Shown piece by piece: positions 52,709 through 64,000 of a stretch of DNA of 64,000 nucleotides. This stretch comes from Lachnospiraceae bacterium RM5 (lineage in GTDB: Bacteria > Bacillota > Clostridia > Lachnospirales > Lachnospiraceae), in contig FOFK01000007.1 of assembly GCA_900110975.1 (NCBI GenBank), positions 62,001 to 126,000 on the forward strand, written 5' to 3'. Numbering within the stretch: the first letter of the stretch is position 1; the number at the start of each line of letters is the position of its first letter. Position numbers and translations under genes: made by a program. The notes beneath the pieces are model-generated. The model was not told the DNA's origin. It saw nothing but the letters and a program-made list of their open reading frames with translations, and searched no databases.

Positions 52709-53040
52709 ACCTGATACGTAGAGGGGTATTGATTAGGTAAGGGGAGGTGGTCGCTTAGATTAAACATCCAGAAATTCATTCAAATAATATATCACGGAAT
52801 TTATAATTAAATAAAATTACAATTAAACCAAATCTACAAAAAATTTAAAGAAAGGAGATGGCCACAGGCCACAGATGTTTTCTTTGAATTTTCAAAATAA
52901 TTATTTATTTTATTGTGGATTGTTTTCCTATTCATTAAATTATTTTTTTACAAAATTATTACTTTTACAAAATTAAAAGAGATTTTAAAACACAATTATC
53001 AGCAGTCTGGTGACTTTTGTTTATCGGGCTGCTGTACTCT
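52709..53040 (+). ncRNA. candidate noncoding RNA, unknown class
   Basis: The region begins just after a good promoter with the stem TTACCT/AGGTAA (52707-52741, with GATAC/GTAT inside) and a G-rich stretch (GGGGAGGTGG). It ends with a 10-bp hairpin CAGCAGTCTG/CGGGCTGCTG (53000-53009 with 53025-53034) followed by a weak T-containing tail. A second promoter for the GH18 gene lies beyond. I recognise no known RNA family. A tandem GGCCACA GGCCACA at 52860-52873 follows an AAAGGAG, but no convincing peptide frame is found. A long leader of the GH18 gene is the alternative. Confidence 0.45.
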
Positions 53041-53086
53041 TATTTATGGATTTATTAAGGATTGTTAAGGATTTTACCCTATTTTG

Positions 53087-53115
53087 ATGACTGAAAATAA
53101 AAATTATGTTATAAT
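53087..53115 (+). promoter_or_regulatory. putative promoter of GH18 gene
   Basis: ATGACT (53087-53092), 17 bp, and a perfect TATAAT (53110-53115), 79 bases before the GH18 start. The -35 box is weak. Confidence 0.5.
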
Positions 53116-53194
53116 GTTTCAATATGGCGTATTTTGGTTAATTATGCCATGTTATATGTTGACTTATAGATGTTAGATAATTTGGAGAAATCGT

Positions 53195-54967
53195 ATGGAT
53201 GATAAGAATAGAAATGATAGAAATAGAAACATTAAAAGAAAAAATTTAAGAAGAAAAAAGAAAAAGCAATATTTATTTGGTGCTGTTTTAATGTTTGTTG
53301 CAATACTTTTGCTTATGCTGGTTATTATTATTGAGAAGAGAACACCTTCTAAGAAGCATATAAGCGAGACTGATTTTTATAAGCTTTATAATCTTGATAT
53401 TAATTCTGAGGATAAAGAAATGACAAGTGCAATTATCCTTCAGAACAAGCTTATTGAGAATGAGACTGCACTTATAGACAGTGACAGGGTTTATCTTAAA
53501 TATGAGTTTTTAAAGACTTATGTTGATGATAAATATTACTGGGATAATAATGAAAATATACTTTTATATACAACTCCGACAGATGTAATTTCTGCAAATG
53601 TAGGAAGTAATGAGTATATGGTTACAAATACAAAGAATACTTTGGATTATCAGATAGTTAAGGTTAATGGTCCAAATGTTTATATTGCCATGGATTTTGT
53701 GAAATTGTATTCTAATGTTCAGTATAATTTCTATAAAAATCCAAACAGGGTTGTATTAAGAAGTGAGTGGAATGTTGATGTAAAGACAGCAACTCTTAAA
53801 AAAGATGAAAAAATAAGAACTGATAAAAACATAAAGTCAGACATTATTTATGGTGCTACAAAGAATGTTAAAGTATATATTTTAGAGGAAAGTTCTAAAT
53901 GGCTTAAGGTTATTACTGAAGATGGAATATTTGGATATGTAAATAAAAAAGATATTTCTTCTAAAAAAACAGAAACTTTAAAGAATGATTTTAATGAGCC
54001 GGTATATACAAATATTTCAAAGGATAAAACATTAAGCATCGGATGGCATATGATTACGGGAAGTGATAAAAACGCTACACTTATCGCCAATGTAACAGAT
54101 GCAAAGGGACTTAATGTCGTTTGTCCTACATGGTACAGATTTAGTGATAATGATGGAAATATGGAATCTCTTGTAGATGCTTCCTACGTATCAACAGCTC
54201 ATCTTGTAAATCTTGATGTATGGGCAATGGTAGATGATCAGTCAGATGCATCTAAGGATTCTGAGATATTTACTTATACTTCGAAAAGAGCAAATATCAT
54301 TAATACGCTTGTATCTGATGCGATTCAGTATAATATAGACGGAATTAATCTTGATGTTGAGTATCTTGATGCACAGACATCTGATGCATACATTGAATTT
54401 ATCAGGGAATTATCAGTAAAATGCAGGGTTAATGGAATTGTATTATCAGTTGATGTAAGAGTTCCTGAAGCAAGTAATGCTTTTTATAATATTAAGGCAA
54501 TTGGTGAAGTTGTGGACTATGTAATAATGATGGGTTATGATGAGCACTGGGGCGTAAATGCAGGTGCTGGCTCGAATGCATCGCTTACATGGGTTAAGAC
54601 AGGTATTGAAAAGATGGTAACAGATATAGATCCTCAGAAAGTCGTTCTTGGAATACCTTTCTATACAAGATCTTTTACTGTTGATAAAGAGGGAAATGCC
54701 ATAGATTCATCAGTACTTCAGATGGGACAGGATATAAATGAGCTTACTTCGAGAGGTGTGGAATACACATGGGTTGAAGACCTTGGCCAGAATTATGGCG
54801 AATATGAAGATGGTGAAAATACTGTAATGATCTGGATTGAGGATGCAGCTTCAATTGAAGCAAAGCTTAAATTAATTGGCAGTTATAATCTTGCAGGAAT
54901 GGCTGCATGGAGACTTGGAATAGAAGACAGTAATATCTGGAATACCATTATTAAATATACAAATTAA
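53195..54967 (+). CDS. membrane-anchored GH18 family protein with SH3-like domain
   Basis: The 590-residue protein has a very basic cytoplasmic start (KRKNLRRKKKKQ), one transmembrane helix (about residues 28-46), an outer domain of about 140 residues resembling copper amine oxidase N-type folds, a bacterial SH3-like domain (about residues 200-250, SSKWLKVITEDGIFGYV) and a GH18 barrel. The GH18 motif reads DGINLDVEYLD, with the catalytic Glu in place, followed by MMGYDEHWG and the late motif GMAAWRLGIED. Such proteins resemble spore cortex or peptidoglycan-acting YaaH/SleL-type glycosidases. GGAG precedes the ATG. Cell-wall remodelling is inferred. Confidence 0.9.
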   Translation: MDDKNRNDRNRNIKRKNLRRKKKKQYLFGAVLMFVAILLLMLVIIIEKRTPSKKHISETDFYKLYNLDINSEDKEMTSAIILQNKLIENETALIDSDRVYLKYEFLKTYVDDKYYWDNNENILLYTTPTDVISANVGSNEYMVTNTKNTLDYQIVKVNGPNVYIAMDFVKLYSNVQYNFYKNPNRVVLRSEWNVDVKTATLKKDEKIRTDKNIKSDIIYGATKNVKVYILEESSKWLKVITEDGIFGYVNKKDISSKKTETLKNDFNEPVYTNISKDKTLSIGWHMITGSDKNATLIANVTDAKGLNVVCPTWYRFSDNDGNMESLVDASYVSTAHLVNLDVWAMVDDQSDASKDSEIFTYTSKRANIINTLVSDAIQYNIDGINLDVEYLDAQTSDAYIEFIRELSVKCRVNGIVLSVDVRVPEASNAFYNIKAIGEVVDYVIMMGYDEHWGVNAGAGSNASLTWVKTGIEKMVTDIDPQKVVLGIPFYTRSFTVDKEGNAIDSSVLQMGQDINELTSRGVEYTWVEDLGQNYGEYEDGENTVMIWIEDAASIEAKLKLIGSYNLAGMAAWRLGIEDSNIWNTIIKYTN

Positions 54968-54983
54968 AAGAAAGGCTCTGGTT

Positions 54984-56051
54984 ATGGAAACCGTTTTTGA
55001 AAAAGCATATTTAGAAAATGATGAGCTGAATATGGATGCTATATCAAAGGCAGCAGCTTTTTTGGAAGAAGAAAAACTTGTTGCATTTCCAACAGAAACA
55101 GTTTATGGGCTTGGAGGAAATGCTCTTTCAAAGGATGCATCAAAACATATATACGCAGCAAAAGGTCGTCCAAGTGATAATCCTTTGATTGTACATGTTG
55201 CTGATATAAAAAGTGTATATCCATTGGTTAAAGAATTAAATGAAAAGGCAAAGATGCTTATGGAAAAGTTCTGGCCCGGACCTTTAACCATTATTTTAAA
55301 TAAAAGCGATATTGTTCCTTATGAAACAACAGGAGGACTTGATACTGTAGCTTTAAGGATGCCTGATAATAAGGCGGCTTTAAAGATGATTGAATTATCT
55401 GAAGTTCCTGTTGCAGCGCCAAGTGCAAATACTTCAGGAAAGCCAAGTCCTACAAAGGCAGAACATGTCTATGAGGATCTGGATGGAAAAATCAGCATGA
55501 TACTTGATGGTGGCGAAGTTGGGATTGGTATTGAATCTACTATTATTGATATGACAGGAGATATACCTACTATACTAAGACCTGGATATGTTACCAAAAA
55601 TGAGCTTAGCAAATTGCTAGGTGAAGTTAAGTATGATGAAGCACTTCTTATAAGGGATAAGGAAAAAGCTAAAAAAATTGTACCTAAAGCACCGGGTATG
55701 AAATACAGACATTATGCTCCTAAAGCGGATTTTATTTTAATTGAAGGTGATGAAGAAAAAGTCATTGAAAAAATAAATGAGCTTGTTACGGAGTATGAAA
55801 ATAAAGGATATAAAACAGGTGTTATCTGTCAGGATAAAACAAAGGACAGATATAAATGTGAAAATGTTATTTCGCTAGGAAATAAGGAAAATGAAGTTAC
55901 TATATCGCATAATCTCTATGCGACATTGAGGGAATTTGATAAAAGAGAAACAGATTATATTTTTGGAGAGACTTTTATGAGTGATAATCTGGGAACTGCT
56001 ATTATGAACAGAATGATAAAGGCAGCAGGTTATCAGATTATTGATGTGTAA
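54984..56051 (+). CDS. ywlC: L-threonylcarbamoyladenylate synthase (Sua5 type)
   Basis: The 355-residue enzyme makes threonylcarbamoyl-AMP, the precursor of t6A37 in tRNA. The YrdC domain (about residues 15-210) has FPTETVYGLGGNAL, KGRPSDNPLIVH, PSANTSGKPSPT and GIGIESTIIDM. A C-terminal Sua5 domain (from about 240) follows the linker with APGMKYRHYAPKADF. Its place ahead of a ywlE-like gene, rpiB and the atp operon matches the Bacillus ywl region. Confidence 0.95.
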   Translation: METVFEKAYLENDELNMDAISKAAAFLEEEKLVAFPTETVYGLGGNALSKDASKHIYAAKGRPSDNPLIVHVADIKSVYPLVKELNEKAKMLMEKFWPGPLTIILNKSDIVPYETTGGLDTVALRMPDNKAALKMIELSEVPVAAPSANTSGKPSPTKAEHVYEDLDGKISMILDGGEVGIGIESTIIDMTGDIPTILRPGYVTKNELSKLLGEVKYDEALLIRDKEKAKKIVPKAPGMKYRHYAPKADFILIEGDEEKVIEKINELVTEYENKGYKTGVICQDKTKDRYKCENVISLGNKENEVTISHNLYATLREFDKRETDYIFGETFMSDNLGTAIMNRMIKAAGYQIIDV

Positions 56052-56061
56052 GGATGTGGTA

Positions 56062-56535
56062 TTGTTGCGTTACAGTAAAGTAATTTTTGTGAGCACAAGT
56101 GGAAATTGCAGATGTATATTATCAAAAGCAATTTTTAATAATCTGAAAAATGATATGGATATTTATGCAGAGGCAAGAGGAAAGGTTGTTTTATTTGAAG
56201 AGCCTGCAAATCCTAAGGCTGTTGCAATTGCTAAAAGCAAGGGTATTTCCATAGAAGATGAGACATCAAAACAGCTTTCAAATGAGGATTTTGGTGAAGA
56301 TGTTTTAGTACTTGTTATGACGGATTTATTAAAAAAGGAAATTTATGAAGAATATGAATCTGCAATAAATGTATATTCTATCAGGGAATTTGCTCTTGAG
56401 GCCGTTGATGTTGAAGTAACATATGGCGGAGAACTTGTGGATTATGGCGAATTATATGAACATATTGAAAATCTTGTTACCAAGGTAATTGTAAGAATAA
56501 AAGAAATGGAAGAAGAGACGGAGGAAAAGTTATGA
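56062..56535 (+). CDS. degenerate low-molecular-weight phosphatase (YwlE-like)
   Basis: The protein of about 157 residues keeps the low-molecular-weight phosphatase fold in outline: KVIFVSTSGNCRC at the start where active enzymes have V-C-x-x-N-x-C-R-S, and VTYGGELVDYGELYEHIENL where they have D-P-Y-G-G. The nucleophile Cys position is Ser (codon AGC, about 56090-56092) and the general-acid Asp position is Val, so it is probably not an active phosphatase. Its neighbours ywlC and rpiB identify it as the positional counterpart of the arginine phosphatase YwlE. The start is uncertain: TTG 56062 or 56065 after AAGGA, or ATG 56044. Its stop overlaps the rpiB start. Confidence 0.78.
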   Translation: MLRYSKVIFVSTSGNCRCILSKAIFNNLKNDMDIYAEARGKVVLFEEPANPKAVAIAKSKGISIEDETSKQLSNEDFGEDVLVLVMTDLLKKEIYEEYESAINVYSIREFALEAVDVEVTYGGELVDYGELYEHIENLVTKVIVRIKEMEEETEEKL

Positions 56536-56960
56536 TAGCTATTGGATGTGATCATGGCGGATATGAATTAAAAAAAGAGATATTAAAATATCTTGATGAA
56601 AAGGGCATTGAATATAAGGATTTTGGATGCGATAGTTTGGAATCTGTGGATTATCCAGTATATGCCAAGAAAGTAGCTTTAGCTGTAGCATCAAAAGAAT
56701 GCGAAAAAGGAATTCTTATATGTGGAACAGGAATTGGTATTTCAATTGCTGCAAATAAGGTGAAAGGCATAAGAGCTGCACTTTGTACAGATTCTTATAT
56801 GGCAAGACTTACAAGAGAACATAATGATGCAAATATTGTTGCAATGGGTGGAAGAGTAATCGGAGCCGGAGTTGCAGTTGATATTGTTGATGCATTTTTA
56901 AATACAGAATTTTCAGGAGAAAAAAGACATATAGATAGAATTAATATGATAGAGGATTGA
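56532..56960 (+). CDS. rpiB: ribose-5-phosphate isomerase B
   Basis: The 142-residue RpiB/LacAB-family isomerase starts MIAIGCDHGGYELKKEI and has GILICGTGIGISIAANKVKG and ARLTREHNDANI, the active-site segments. It interconverts ribose-5-phosphate and ribulose-5-phosphate in the pentose phosphate pathway. It starts by ATGA overlap with the preceding phosphatase-like gene. Confidence 0.95.
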   Translation: MIAIGCDHGGYELKKEILKYLDEKGIEYKDFGCDSLESVDYPVYAKKVALAVASKECEKGILICGTGIGISIAANKVKGIRAALCTDSYMARLTREHNDANIVAMGGRVIGAGVAVDIVDAFLNTEFSGEKRHIDRINMIED

Positions 56961-56966
56961 TGATAT

Positions 56967-57455
56967 ATGACTTTGAAAAGGAAAGATTATTTAAGCTGGG
57001 ATGAATATTTTATGGGAGTTGCTTATCTTGCAGGTATGAGAAGCAAGGACCCTAATACCCAGGTTGGTGCATGTATAGTAAGTGAGGAAAATAAAATTTT
57101 ATCCATAGGATATAATGGTTTTCCAATAGGCTGTTCTGATGATATTTTCCCATGGGCGAGAGATGGAGAAAACAGCCTTGAAACAAAATATCTTTATACA
57201 ACACATAGCGAACTTAATGCAATCTTAAATTATCCGGGAGGAAGTCTTAAAGGAGCAAAAATGTATGTTACTTTATTCCCATGTAATGAATGTGCAAAGG
57301 CTATTATTCAGGCAGGAATAAAGGAAGTAATATATGATTCTGATAAATATGGTGATACACCGGCTGTTATTGCATCAAAGAAAATGTTTGATGCTGCAAA
57401 TGTTAAATTCACCAGATATGAAAGAAGTGGGAGAAGCATAGAGTTTGAATTATGA
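56967..57455 (+). CDS. dCMP/cytidine deaminase family protein (ComEB-like)
   Basis: The 162-residue zinc deaminase has the motif HSELNAIL in place of the usual HAE, and the second zinc motif [39 protein letters not shown] is typical of dCMP deaminases, which supply dUMP for thymidylate synthesis. The start lies six bases after rpiB. The 3' end overlaps the first atp operon gene by 11 bases. Deoxycytidylate is the likely substrate. Confidence 0.9.
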   Translation: MTLKRKDYLSWDEYFMGVAYLAGMRSKDPNTQVGACIVSEENKILSIGYNGFPIGCSDDIFPWARDGENSLETKYLYTTHSELNAILNYPGGSLKGAKMYVTLFPCNECAKAIIQAGIKEVIYDSDKYGDTPAVIASKKMFDAANVKFTRYERSGRSIEFEL

Positions 57456-57765
57456 TAAAAAATTTAACGGATTAAAAAATATTGTTTTAATAACACAGCT
57501 TGGTCTTTCATTTATGGTTCCGGTATTTTTAATGCTGATTCTTGGAATGAAGCTTGAAAAATACATTGGAAAAACAGGGCTGATATTCTTGGTTATAATT
57601 GGATTTATATCCGGAGGTTATGCAGTTTTTTCACAGTTAAAATCAAGCCTTAAACCAAGTGATAAGGAATTGGAAAAAAAAGAGGAAGAGGAATATATAA
57701 AAAATGTTCTTGAACAGATGGAAGAATCCAGACTTGATAGAGACGATAGACGAGATAGTAAATGA
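57445..57765 (+). CDS. AtpZ/AtpI-like two-helix membrane protein
   Basis: The 106-residue protein has two membrane helices (about residues 14-35 and 43-63) with [29 protein letters not shown], the AtpZ-type pattern, and a charged C-terminal tail. AtpZ proteins accompany F1Fo operons and may assist magnesium uptake or rotor assembly. It probably starts at TTG 57445, overlapping the deaminase stop; the nearby ATG at 57452 is in another frame that ends at once. Confidence 0.78.
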   Translation: MNYDKKFNGLKNIVLITQLGLSFMVPVFLMLILGMKLEKYIGKTGLIFLVIIGFISGGYAVFSQLKSSLKPSDKELEKKEEEEYIKNVLEQMEESRLDRDDRRDSK

Positions 57766-58294
57766 GCCATTTTTAAATGAACTTAAAGAGGCAGAGGACA
57801 CAGAAAATACCGGTAATGCAAAAGATGCAGAAAATATAAAAAATTTTGAAAATGAGAAAGATGCTGAAAATACCGGAAATGCCAGTAGCTATAAGAAAAA
57901 TAAAAGACTCGCTTTCCTTAAAAATGAAATGGCAATAGTTTTACTTGTTGGAATAATCATATATTTTTTAATCGGCGAGATTATTATATTGGTATTTACA
58001 AAGAAATTGTTATATAATTCTATTGGACTTTTTTTAGGAATACTTTTAGCTGTGATTATGTTAATATCAATGACTATAAGTGTTGAAAATGCAATAATGT
58101 ATAATGATGAAAATAAAGCAAATGCATATCTTAGAAATACAACATTATTCAGACTTATTTTTTGCTTTTTATTCCTTTTTTTGTTTTCATTTACACGGAT
58201 TTGTAATATTATAGCATTGTTGTTTGGAATAATGTCACTTAAACTATCCGCATATATATCGCCGATAGTGTGGTTAAAAATAAGAAGGAGGTAG
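57704..58294 (+). CDS. ATP synthase subunit I-like membrane protein
   Basis: The frame encodes up to 196 residues: a charged N-terminal region with an imperfect repeat (DAENTGNA-like units) and then four hydrophobic helices from about residue 72, the size and place of AtpI, a helper for c-ring assembly. The start is unsure: ATG 57704 lies inside the preceding gene, TTG 57734 has a GGAAG upstream, and the next ATG is deep inside the protein. It ends three bases before the subunit a gene. The assignment rests on topology and operon position more than on sequence motifs. Confidence 0.65.
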   Translation: MFLNRWKNPDLIETIDEIVNEPFLNELKEAEDTENTGNAKDAENIKNFENEKDAENTGNASSYKKNKRLAFLKNEMAIVLLVGIIIYFLIGEIIILVFTKKLLYNSIGLFLGILLAVIMLISMTISVENAIMYNDENKANAYLRNTTLFRLIFCFLFLFLFSFTRICNIIALLFGIMSLKLSAYISPIVWLKIRRR

Positions 58295-58297
58295 AAT

Positions 58298-59005
58298 ATG
58301 TCAGGCGAAGAAAGTAAAGGAAGCTTTATGATAAAGCTTTTAAAAGAGATACATATTGGAAATGCGACAGTTTATATTACTACCACCCATGTTTGTTTAT
58401 TATTTGTTTCACTCATGCTTATAATATTTGCATTAGTTGTAAACAAAAAAATAAAAAAGATAAGACCTGAGGATACTCCGGGAACATTACAGAACTTAGC
58501 GGAAATGACAGTTGAAATCCTTGATAATCTTACAACAAGTATCATGGGTAAAAATGCAAAGAGATTTGTAAACTATGTAAGTACATTGTTTATTTTTGTT
58601 TTGCTTTGTAATATTTCAGGAATATTTGGACTTAGGGCACCAACAGCAGACTATGGTGTTACACTTCCACTTGGTCTTATAACATTTTGCCTTATCCAGT
58701 TTAATGGCATAAAGAAAAATAAGGCAAAACACTTTACAGATTTATTAAAGCCAACACCTATATTATTCCCAATTAATCTTATAGGTGAGGTATCTGTACC
58801 ATTGTCATTATCAATCCGTTTGTTTGGTAATGTTATGTCAGGTACGGTGCTTATGGGTCTTTTATATGGACTCTTACCAAGGCTTGTAACTATTGGATTA
58901 CCTTCGGTTTTACATATTTATTTTGATATTTTCTCAGGATGTATACAGGCATTCGTTATAAGTATGTTAACCATGGTTTATATAAATGATAAAATAGCAG
59001 ATTAA
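58298..59005 (+). CDS. atpB: ATP synthase subunit a
   Basis: The 235-residue integral membrane stator subunit provides the ion half-channels. It has about six helices, with the essential Arg in [13 protein letters not shown] and a C-terminal helix FIGCIQAF-like ([17 protein letters not shown]). AAGGAGG precedes the ATG. It is followed by subunit c after 40 bases. Confidence 0.95.
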   Translation: MSGEESKGSFMIKLLKEIHIGNATVYITTTHVCLLFVSLMLIIFALVVNKKIKKIRPEDTPGTLQNLAEMTVEILDNLTTSIMGKNAKRFVNYVSTLFIFVLLCNISGIFGLRAPTADYGVTLPLGLITFCLIQFNGIKKNKAKHFTDLLKPTPILFPINLIGEVSVPLSLSIRLFGNVMSGTVLMGLLYGLLPRLVTIGLPSVLHIYFDIFSGCIQAFVISMLTMVYINDKIAD

Positions 59006-59045
59006 AAGAAAATTTATAATGCCTTTGGCAGTCAGGAGGAAAAAA

Positions 59046-59300
59046 ATGAATATTAATGGACAAGATTTTATTCACGGAATGTCAGCAGTAGGTGCAGGTA
59101 TAGCAATGATCGCAGGTGTAGGCCCTGGTGTAGGTCAGGGTATTGCAGCAGGTCTTGGTGCTAATGCAGTAGGAAGAAATCCAGGAGCAAAATCAGATAT
59201 TACATCTACAATGCTTTTAGGACAGGCAGTTGCAGAAACAACTGGTTTATATGGTTTCGTAGTTGCAATTATTCTTATGTTTGTTAAACCTTTTAACTAA
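59046..59300 (+). CDS. atpE: ATP synthase subunit c, sodium-type signature
   Basis: The 84-residue hairpin protein forms the rotor ring. Helix 1 contains [13 protein letters not shown] with Gln31, and helix 2 [14 protein letters not shown] with Val62, Glu64, Thr65 and Tyr69. These match the positions Gln32, Val63, Glu65, Ser66 and Tyr70 that coordinate sodium in the Ilyobacter tartaricus ring, with Thr in place of Ser. A sodium-driven enzyme is therefore likely. ATG 59046 follows AGGAGGA; an in-frame ATG at 59019 precedes that site. Confidence 0.94.
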   Translation: MNINGQDFIHGMSAVGAGIAMIAGVGPGVGQGIAAGLGANAVGRNPGAKSDITSTMLLGQAVAETTGLYGFVVAIILMFVKPFN

Positions 59301-59345
59301 GAACTGACAAGATAATTTTATCAGTCAGGAAAGGAGGAACAAAAC

Positions 59346-59864
59346 GTGGGAGAGAGACTCTTTGGATTAGATGCACAGACGCTTTTTGATACAGTGATTC
59401 TTGCAATCAATATGTTTTTTATGTTTCTTATTTTGTCATATCTTTTATTTAATCCTATAAAAGATATGTTAAAGAGAAGAAAAGATAAAATTGCAAAAGA
59501 AAGAGAAGATGCAAAAGAAGCATTAAACAGTGCAGCTACACTTAGAAGTGAATATGAAGTTAAGATTCAGAATGCTTCTAAAGATGCAGAAAAGATTCTT
59601 GCTGATGCAAGAAAGAAAGCACTTAAAAATGAGGAACATATTATTTCTGAGGCTAAGCTTGAGGCTGCAAGAATTATAGAACACGCTAAAGAAGAGGCAA
59701 AGCTTGAAAAACAAAAAGCATATGAGGACATAAAAAAAGAAATAATAGATGTTGCCACACTTATGGCAGGGAAGGTTCTTAATGAGTCAATAGATGAAAA
59801 GATATCTGAAAGACTTATTGATGATACTTTAAAGGAAATAGGTGAGAGTACATGGCAAAGTTAA
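59346..59864 (+). CDS. atpF: ATP synthase subunit b
   Basis: The 172-residue peripheral stalk subunit has one N-terminal helix (about residues 13-33) and a long charged coiled region (KRRKDKIAKEREDAKEAL and on) that reaches the delta subunit. The start is GTG 59346 with AAGGAGG upstream. It overlaps atpH by 13 bases. Confidence 0.94.
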   Translation: MGERLFGLDAQTLFDTVILAINMFFMFLILSYLLFNPIKDMLKRRKDKIAKEREDAKEALNSAATLRSEYEVKIQNASKDAEKILADARKKALKNEEHIISEAKLEAARIIEHAKEEAKLEKQKAYEDIKKEIIDVATLMAGKVLNESIDEKISERLIDDTLKEIGESTWQS

Positions 59865-60403
59865 TTTCAAATATTTATGGCGATGCCCTTTTTGAGATAG
59901 CAAAAGAAAAAGATAAAGTTGATGTTATGCTTAAAGAAGCATCATGGGTTTTATCTGTGTTTGAAGAAAATAAAGATTTATGTCAGGTACTTTCTCATCC
60001 GATGATTAGTAAGGATGAGAAAAAAGATGTTGTGGAAAACATCTTTAAAGGGAATACTGATGATGATATTTTAGGACTTTTGCTTACTATTCTTGATAAA
60101 GGAAGAGAAAAAAATATTAAGGATATTTTTGAATATTTTATTTCAATCGTAAAAGAATATAAGAAAATTGGTATTGTATATGTTACAACTGCCATATCCT
60201 TAAGTGATGAAAGAAAAAAAGAAATTGAGAAAAAGCTTATAGATACTACCGAATATGAAAGCCTTGAAATGAATTACAACGTAGACAAAGATATTATTGG
60301 TGGCATGATTATAAGAATAAAAGACAGAATTGTTGATTCAAGTATAAAAAATAAAATTGATATTATTTCAAAGGATCTTCATTCTATACAGTTAAGCAAA
60401 TAG
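59852..60403 (+). CDS. atpH: ATP synthase subunit delta
   Basis: The 183-residue protein has the delta/OSCP pattern: YGDALFEIAKEKDKVD near the start and the conserved C-terminal DKDIIGGMIIRIKDRIVDSSI. It links the b stalk to the top of F1. It is translationally coupled to atpF. Confidence 0.94.
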   Translation: MAKLISNIYGDALFEIAKEKDKVDVMLKEASWVLSVFEENKDLCQVLSHPMISKDEKKDVVENIFKGNTDDDILGLLLTILDKGREKNIKDIFEYFISIVKEYKKIGIVYVTTAISLSDERKKEIEKKLIDTTEYESLEMNYNVDKDIIGGMIIRIKDRIVDSSIKNKIDIISKDLHSIQLSK

Positions 60404-60418
60404 TGTAGTACCTATTAA

Positions 60419-61957
<1,539 letters not shown>

Positions 61958-61960
61958 TCT

Positions 61961-62845
61961 ATGCCATCCATGAGAGATATTCAGAGAAGAAAAAATAGTA
62001 TACAGTCAACCGAACAGATTACAAAGGCTATGAAACTTGTAGCTACTGTAAGACTTCAAAAGGCAAGAACAAAAGCTGAAGAAGCAAAACCTTATTTTGA
62101 AAAAATGTATTCAACAATAAATTCAATTCTTGCACATTCATATAATCCGGGAAGTAAATATCTTTTACCGGCAGGTGATAAGAAAAAGGCATTTATTGTT
62201 ATTACTGCAAACAGAGGTCTTGCAGGCGGATATAACGCAAACGTTGTAAAGCTTATTACAAAAAATGATGAGTTTACACCAGACAATACGATTATTTACA
62301 ATATTGGAAAAAAAGGCAGAGAGATTTTAAACAGAAATAAGTTTGAGATTAAAGCTGATTATTCAGATGTTGTAAATGAGCCTATTTACAGGGATGCCAT
62401 AGAAATCTGCGAAGATATATTAAAGGATTATGAAAATGGCGAATTTGGTGAATTATATATTGCATATACCAAATTTAAAAATACTGTTGTTCATACTCCT
62501 GAGTTATTGAAGATTTTACCTATTGGCGGTAAAGATGAGCTTGTAAATATGACTGGTGAAGAAAATGTAAGCGAGGCAGATAAGATTACATTTATGAAAT
62601 ATGAGCCAAGTGAGGAAGAAGTTCTTGACAGAATTATTCCAAATTATATTACAAGTCTTATTTTTGGAACTTTAAATGAAGCGGTTGCAAGTGAGAATGG
62701 AGCAAGAATGACTGCCATGGATTCTGCTACAAGTAATGCAGATGAGATGATAGCAAATCTTTCCCTTCTTTATAACAGGGCAAGACAAAGCTCGATTACA
62801 CAGGAACTTACAGAGATTATAGCTGGAGCAGATGCAATATCTTAA
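61961..62845 (+). CDS. atpG: ATP synthase subunit gamma
   Basis: The 294-residue central-shaft subunit has the N-terminal RDIQRRKNSIQSTEQITKAM and the C-terminal ENGARMTAMDSATSNADEM helices that form the rotating coiled coil. TANRGLAGGYN is the typical middle segment. It sits between alpha and beta as in other F1 operons. Confidence 0.97.
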   Translation: MPSMRDIQRRKNSIQSTEQITKAMKLVATVRLQKARTKAEEAKPYFEKMYSTINSILAHSYNPGSKYLLPAGDKKKAFIVITANRGLAGGYNANVVKLITKNDEFTPDNTIIYNIGKKGREILNRNKFEIKADYSDVVNEPIYRDAIEICEDILKDYENGEFGELYIAYTKFKNTVVHTPELLKILPIGGKDELVNMTGEENVSEADKITFMKYEPSEEEVLDRIIPNYITSLIFGTLNEAVASENGARMTAMDSATSNADEMIANLSLLYNRARQSSITQELTEIIAGADAIS

Positions 62846-62872
62846 AAATATATTTTGTTTTAATTTGACTAA

Positions 62873-64000
<1,128 letters not shown>

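Noticed and set aside
52858-52975. Short peptide genes in the noncoding region
   Set aside because: ATG 52858 touches the AAAGGAG site and stops after nine codons; ATG 52875 gives a 33-residue hydrophobic frame but the ribosome site is 18 bases away. Neither is convincing.

Overview
The window is AT-rich chromosomal DNA, very probably from an anaerobic Gram-positive member of the Clostridia and most likely Lachnospiraceae-like. This is inferred from several signs: Shine-Dalgarno sites close to GGAGG throughout; clostridial hydrophobic W (ChW) repeats in a giant secreted protein; Firmicutes-type gene orders (rpsF-ssb-rpsR; gdpP-rplI-dnaB; decarboxylase-kinase-holB-ricT-methyltransferase-rsmI; ywlC-ywlE-rpiB ahead of the atp operon); and a c-ring subunit with a sodium-binding pattern. 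I see no rRNA, tRNA, phage, transposase or CRISPR array.

Layout. 1-3373: galactoside use (end of a GH36 alpha-galactosidase, galK), a cysteine-rich small protein and guanine deaminase. 3374-7903: a LytTR response regulator, a compact active-looking GHKL kinase, a membrane GHKL protein that looks catalytically dead, and an ABC-2 exporter. 8162-12279: a glycosyltransferase, a 52-bp palindromic repeat array, a HAD phosphatase and a YgiQ-type radical SAM protein with an Asn/Lys repeat tail. 12640-17410: a small membrane protein, a thioredoxin-reductase-like flavoprotein, and a Fur-family regulator with a zinc-type ABC importer behind a promoter carrying a Fur-like box. 17608-23139: a 1.8-kaa secreted Ig-like/ChW protein on the minus strand. 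23414-24542: rpsF-ssb-rpsR. 24687-28952: an aconitase-family hydratase and glgB.

29232-41109 is a long plus-strand run: a PTS-IIC-like/EAL fusion, a one-chain nuclease/ATPase (YhaO/YhaN-like), a decarboxylase/guanylate-kinase-like fusion, holB, ricT, a methyltransferase, rsmI, a rhomboid protease and a HIT protein. 41239-46326 holds murG (-), pgi (+) and a secreted CotH-family protein (-). A second 52-bp array, inverted relative to the first, fills 46537-47110. Then follow gdpP, rplI, dnaB, a MecA-like adaptor, a DUF1858 protein, a 56-aa ferredoxin, a candidate noncoding RNA region and a GH18 protein. 54984-64000 holds ywlC, a degenerate ywlE-like gene, rpiB, a dCMP deaminase and the F1Fo ATP synthase operon (atpZ-like, I-like, a, c, b, delta, alpha, gamma, and beta cut by the window end).

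The structures ordinary annotation does not explain are the two inverted 52-bp palindromic arrays, three multi-branched palindromic intergenic elements (17445-17537, 29015-29138, 49400-49522), the paired active/degenerate kinase locus, and several fused or catalytically degenerate enzymes. All function calls come from reading the sequence and recalling protein families; no database search was run.
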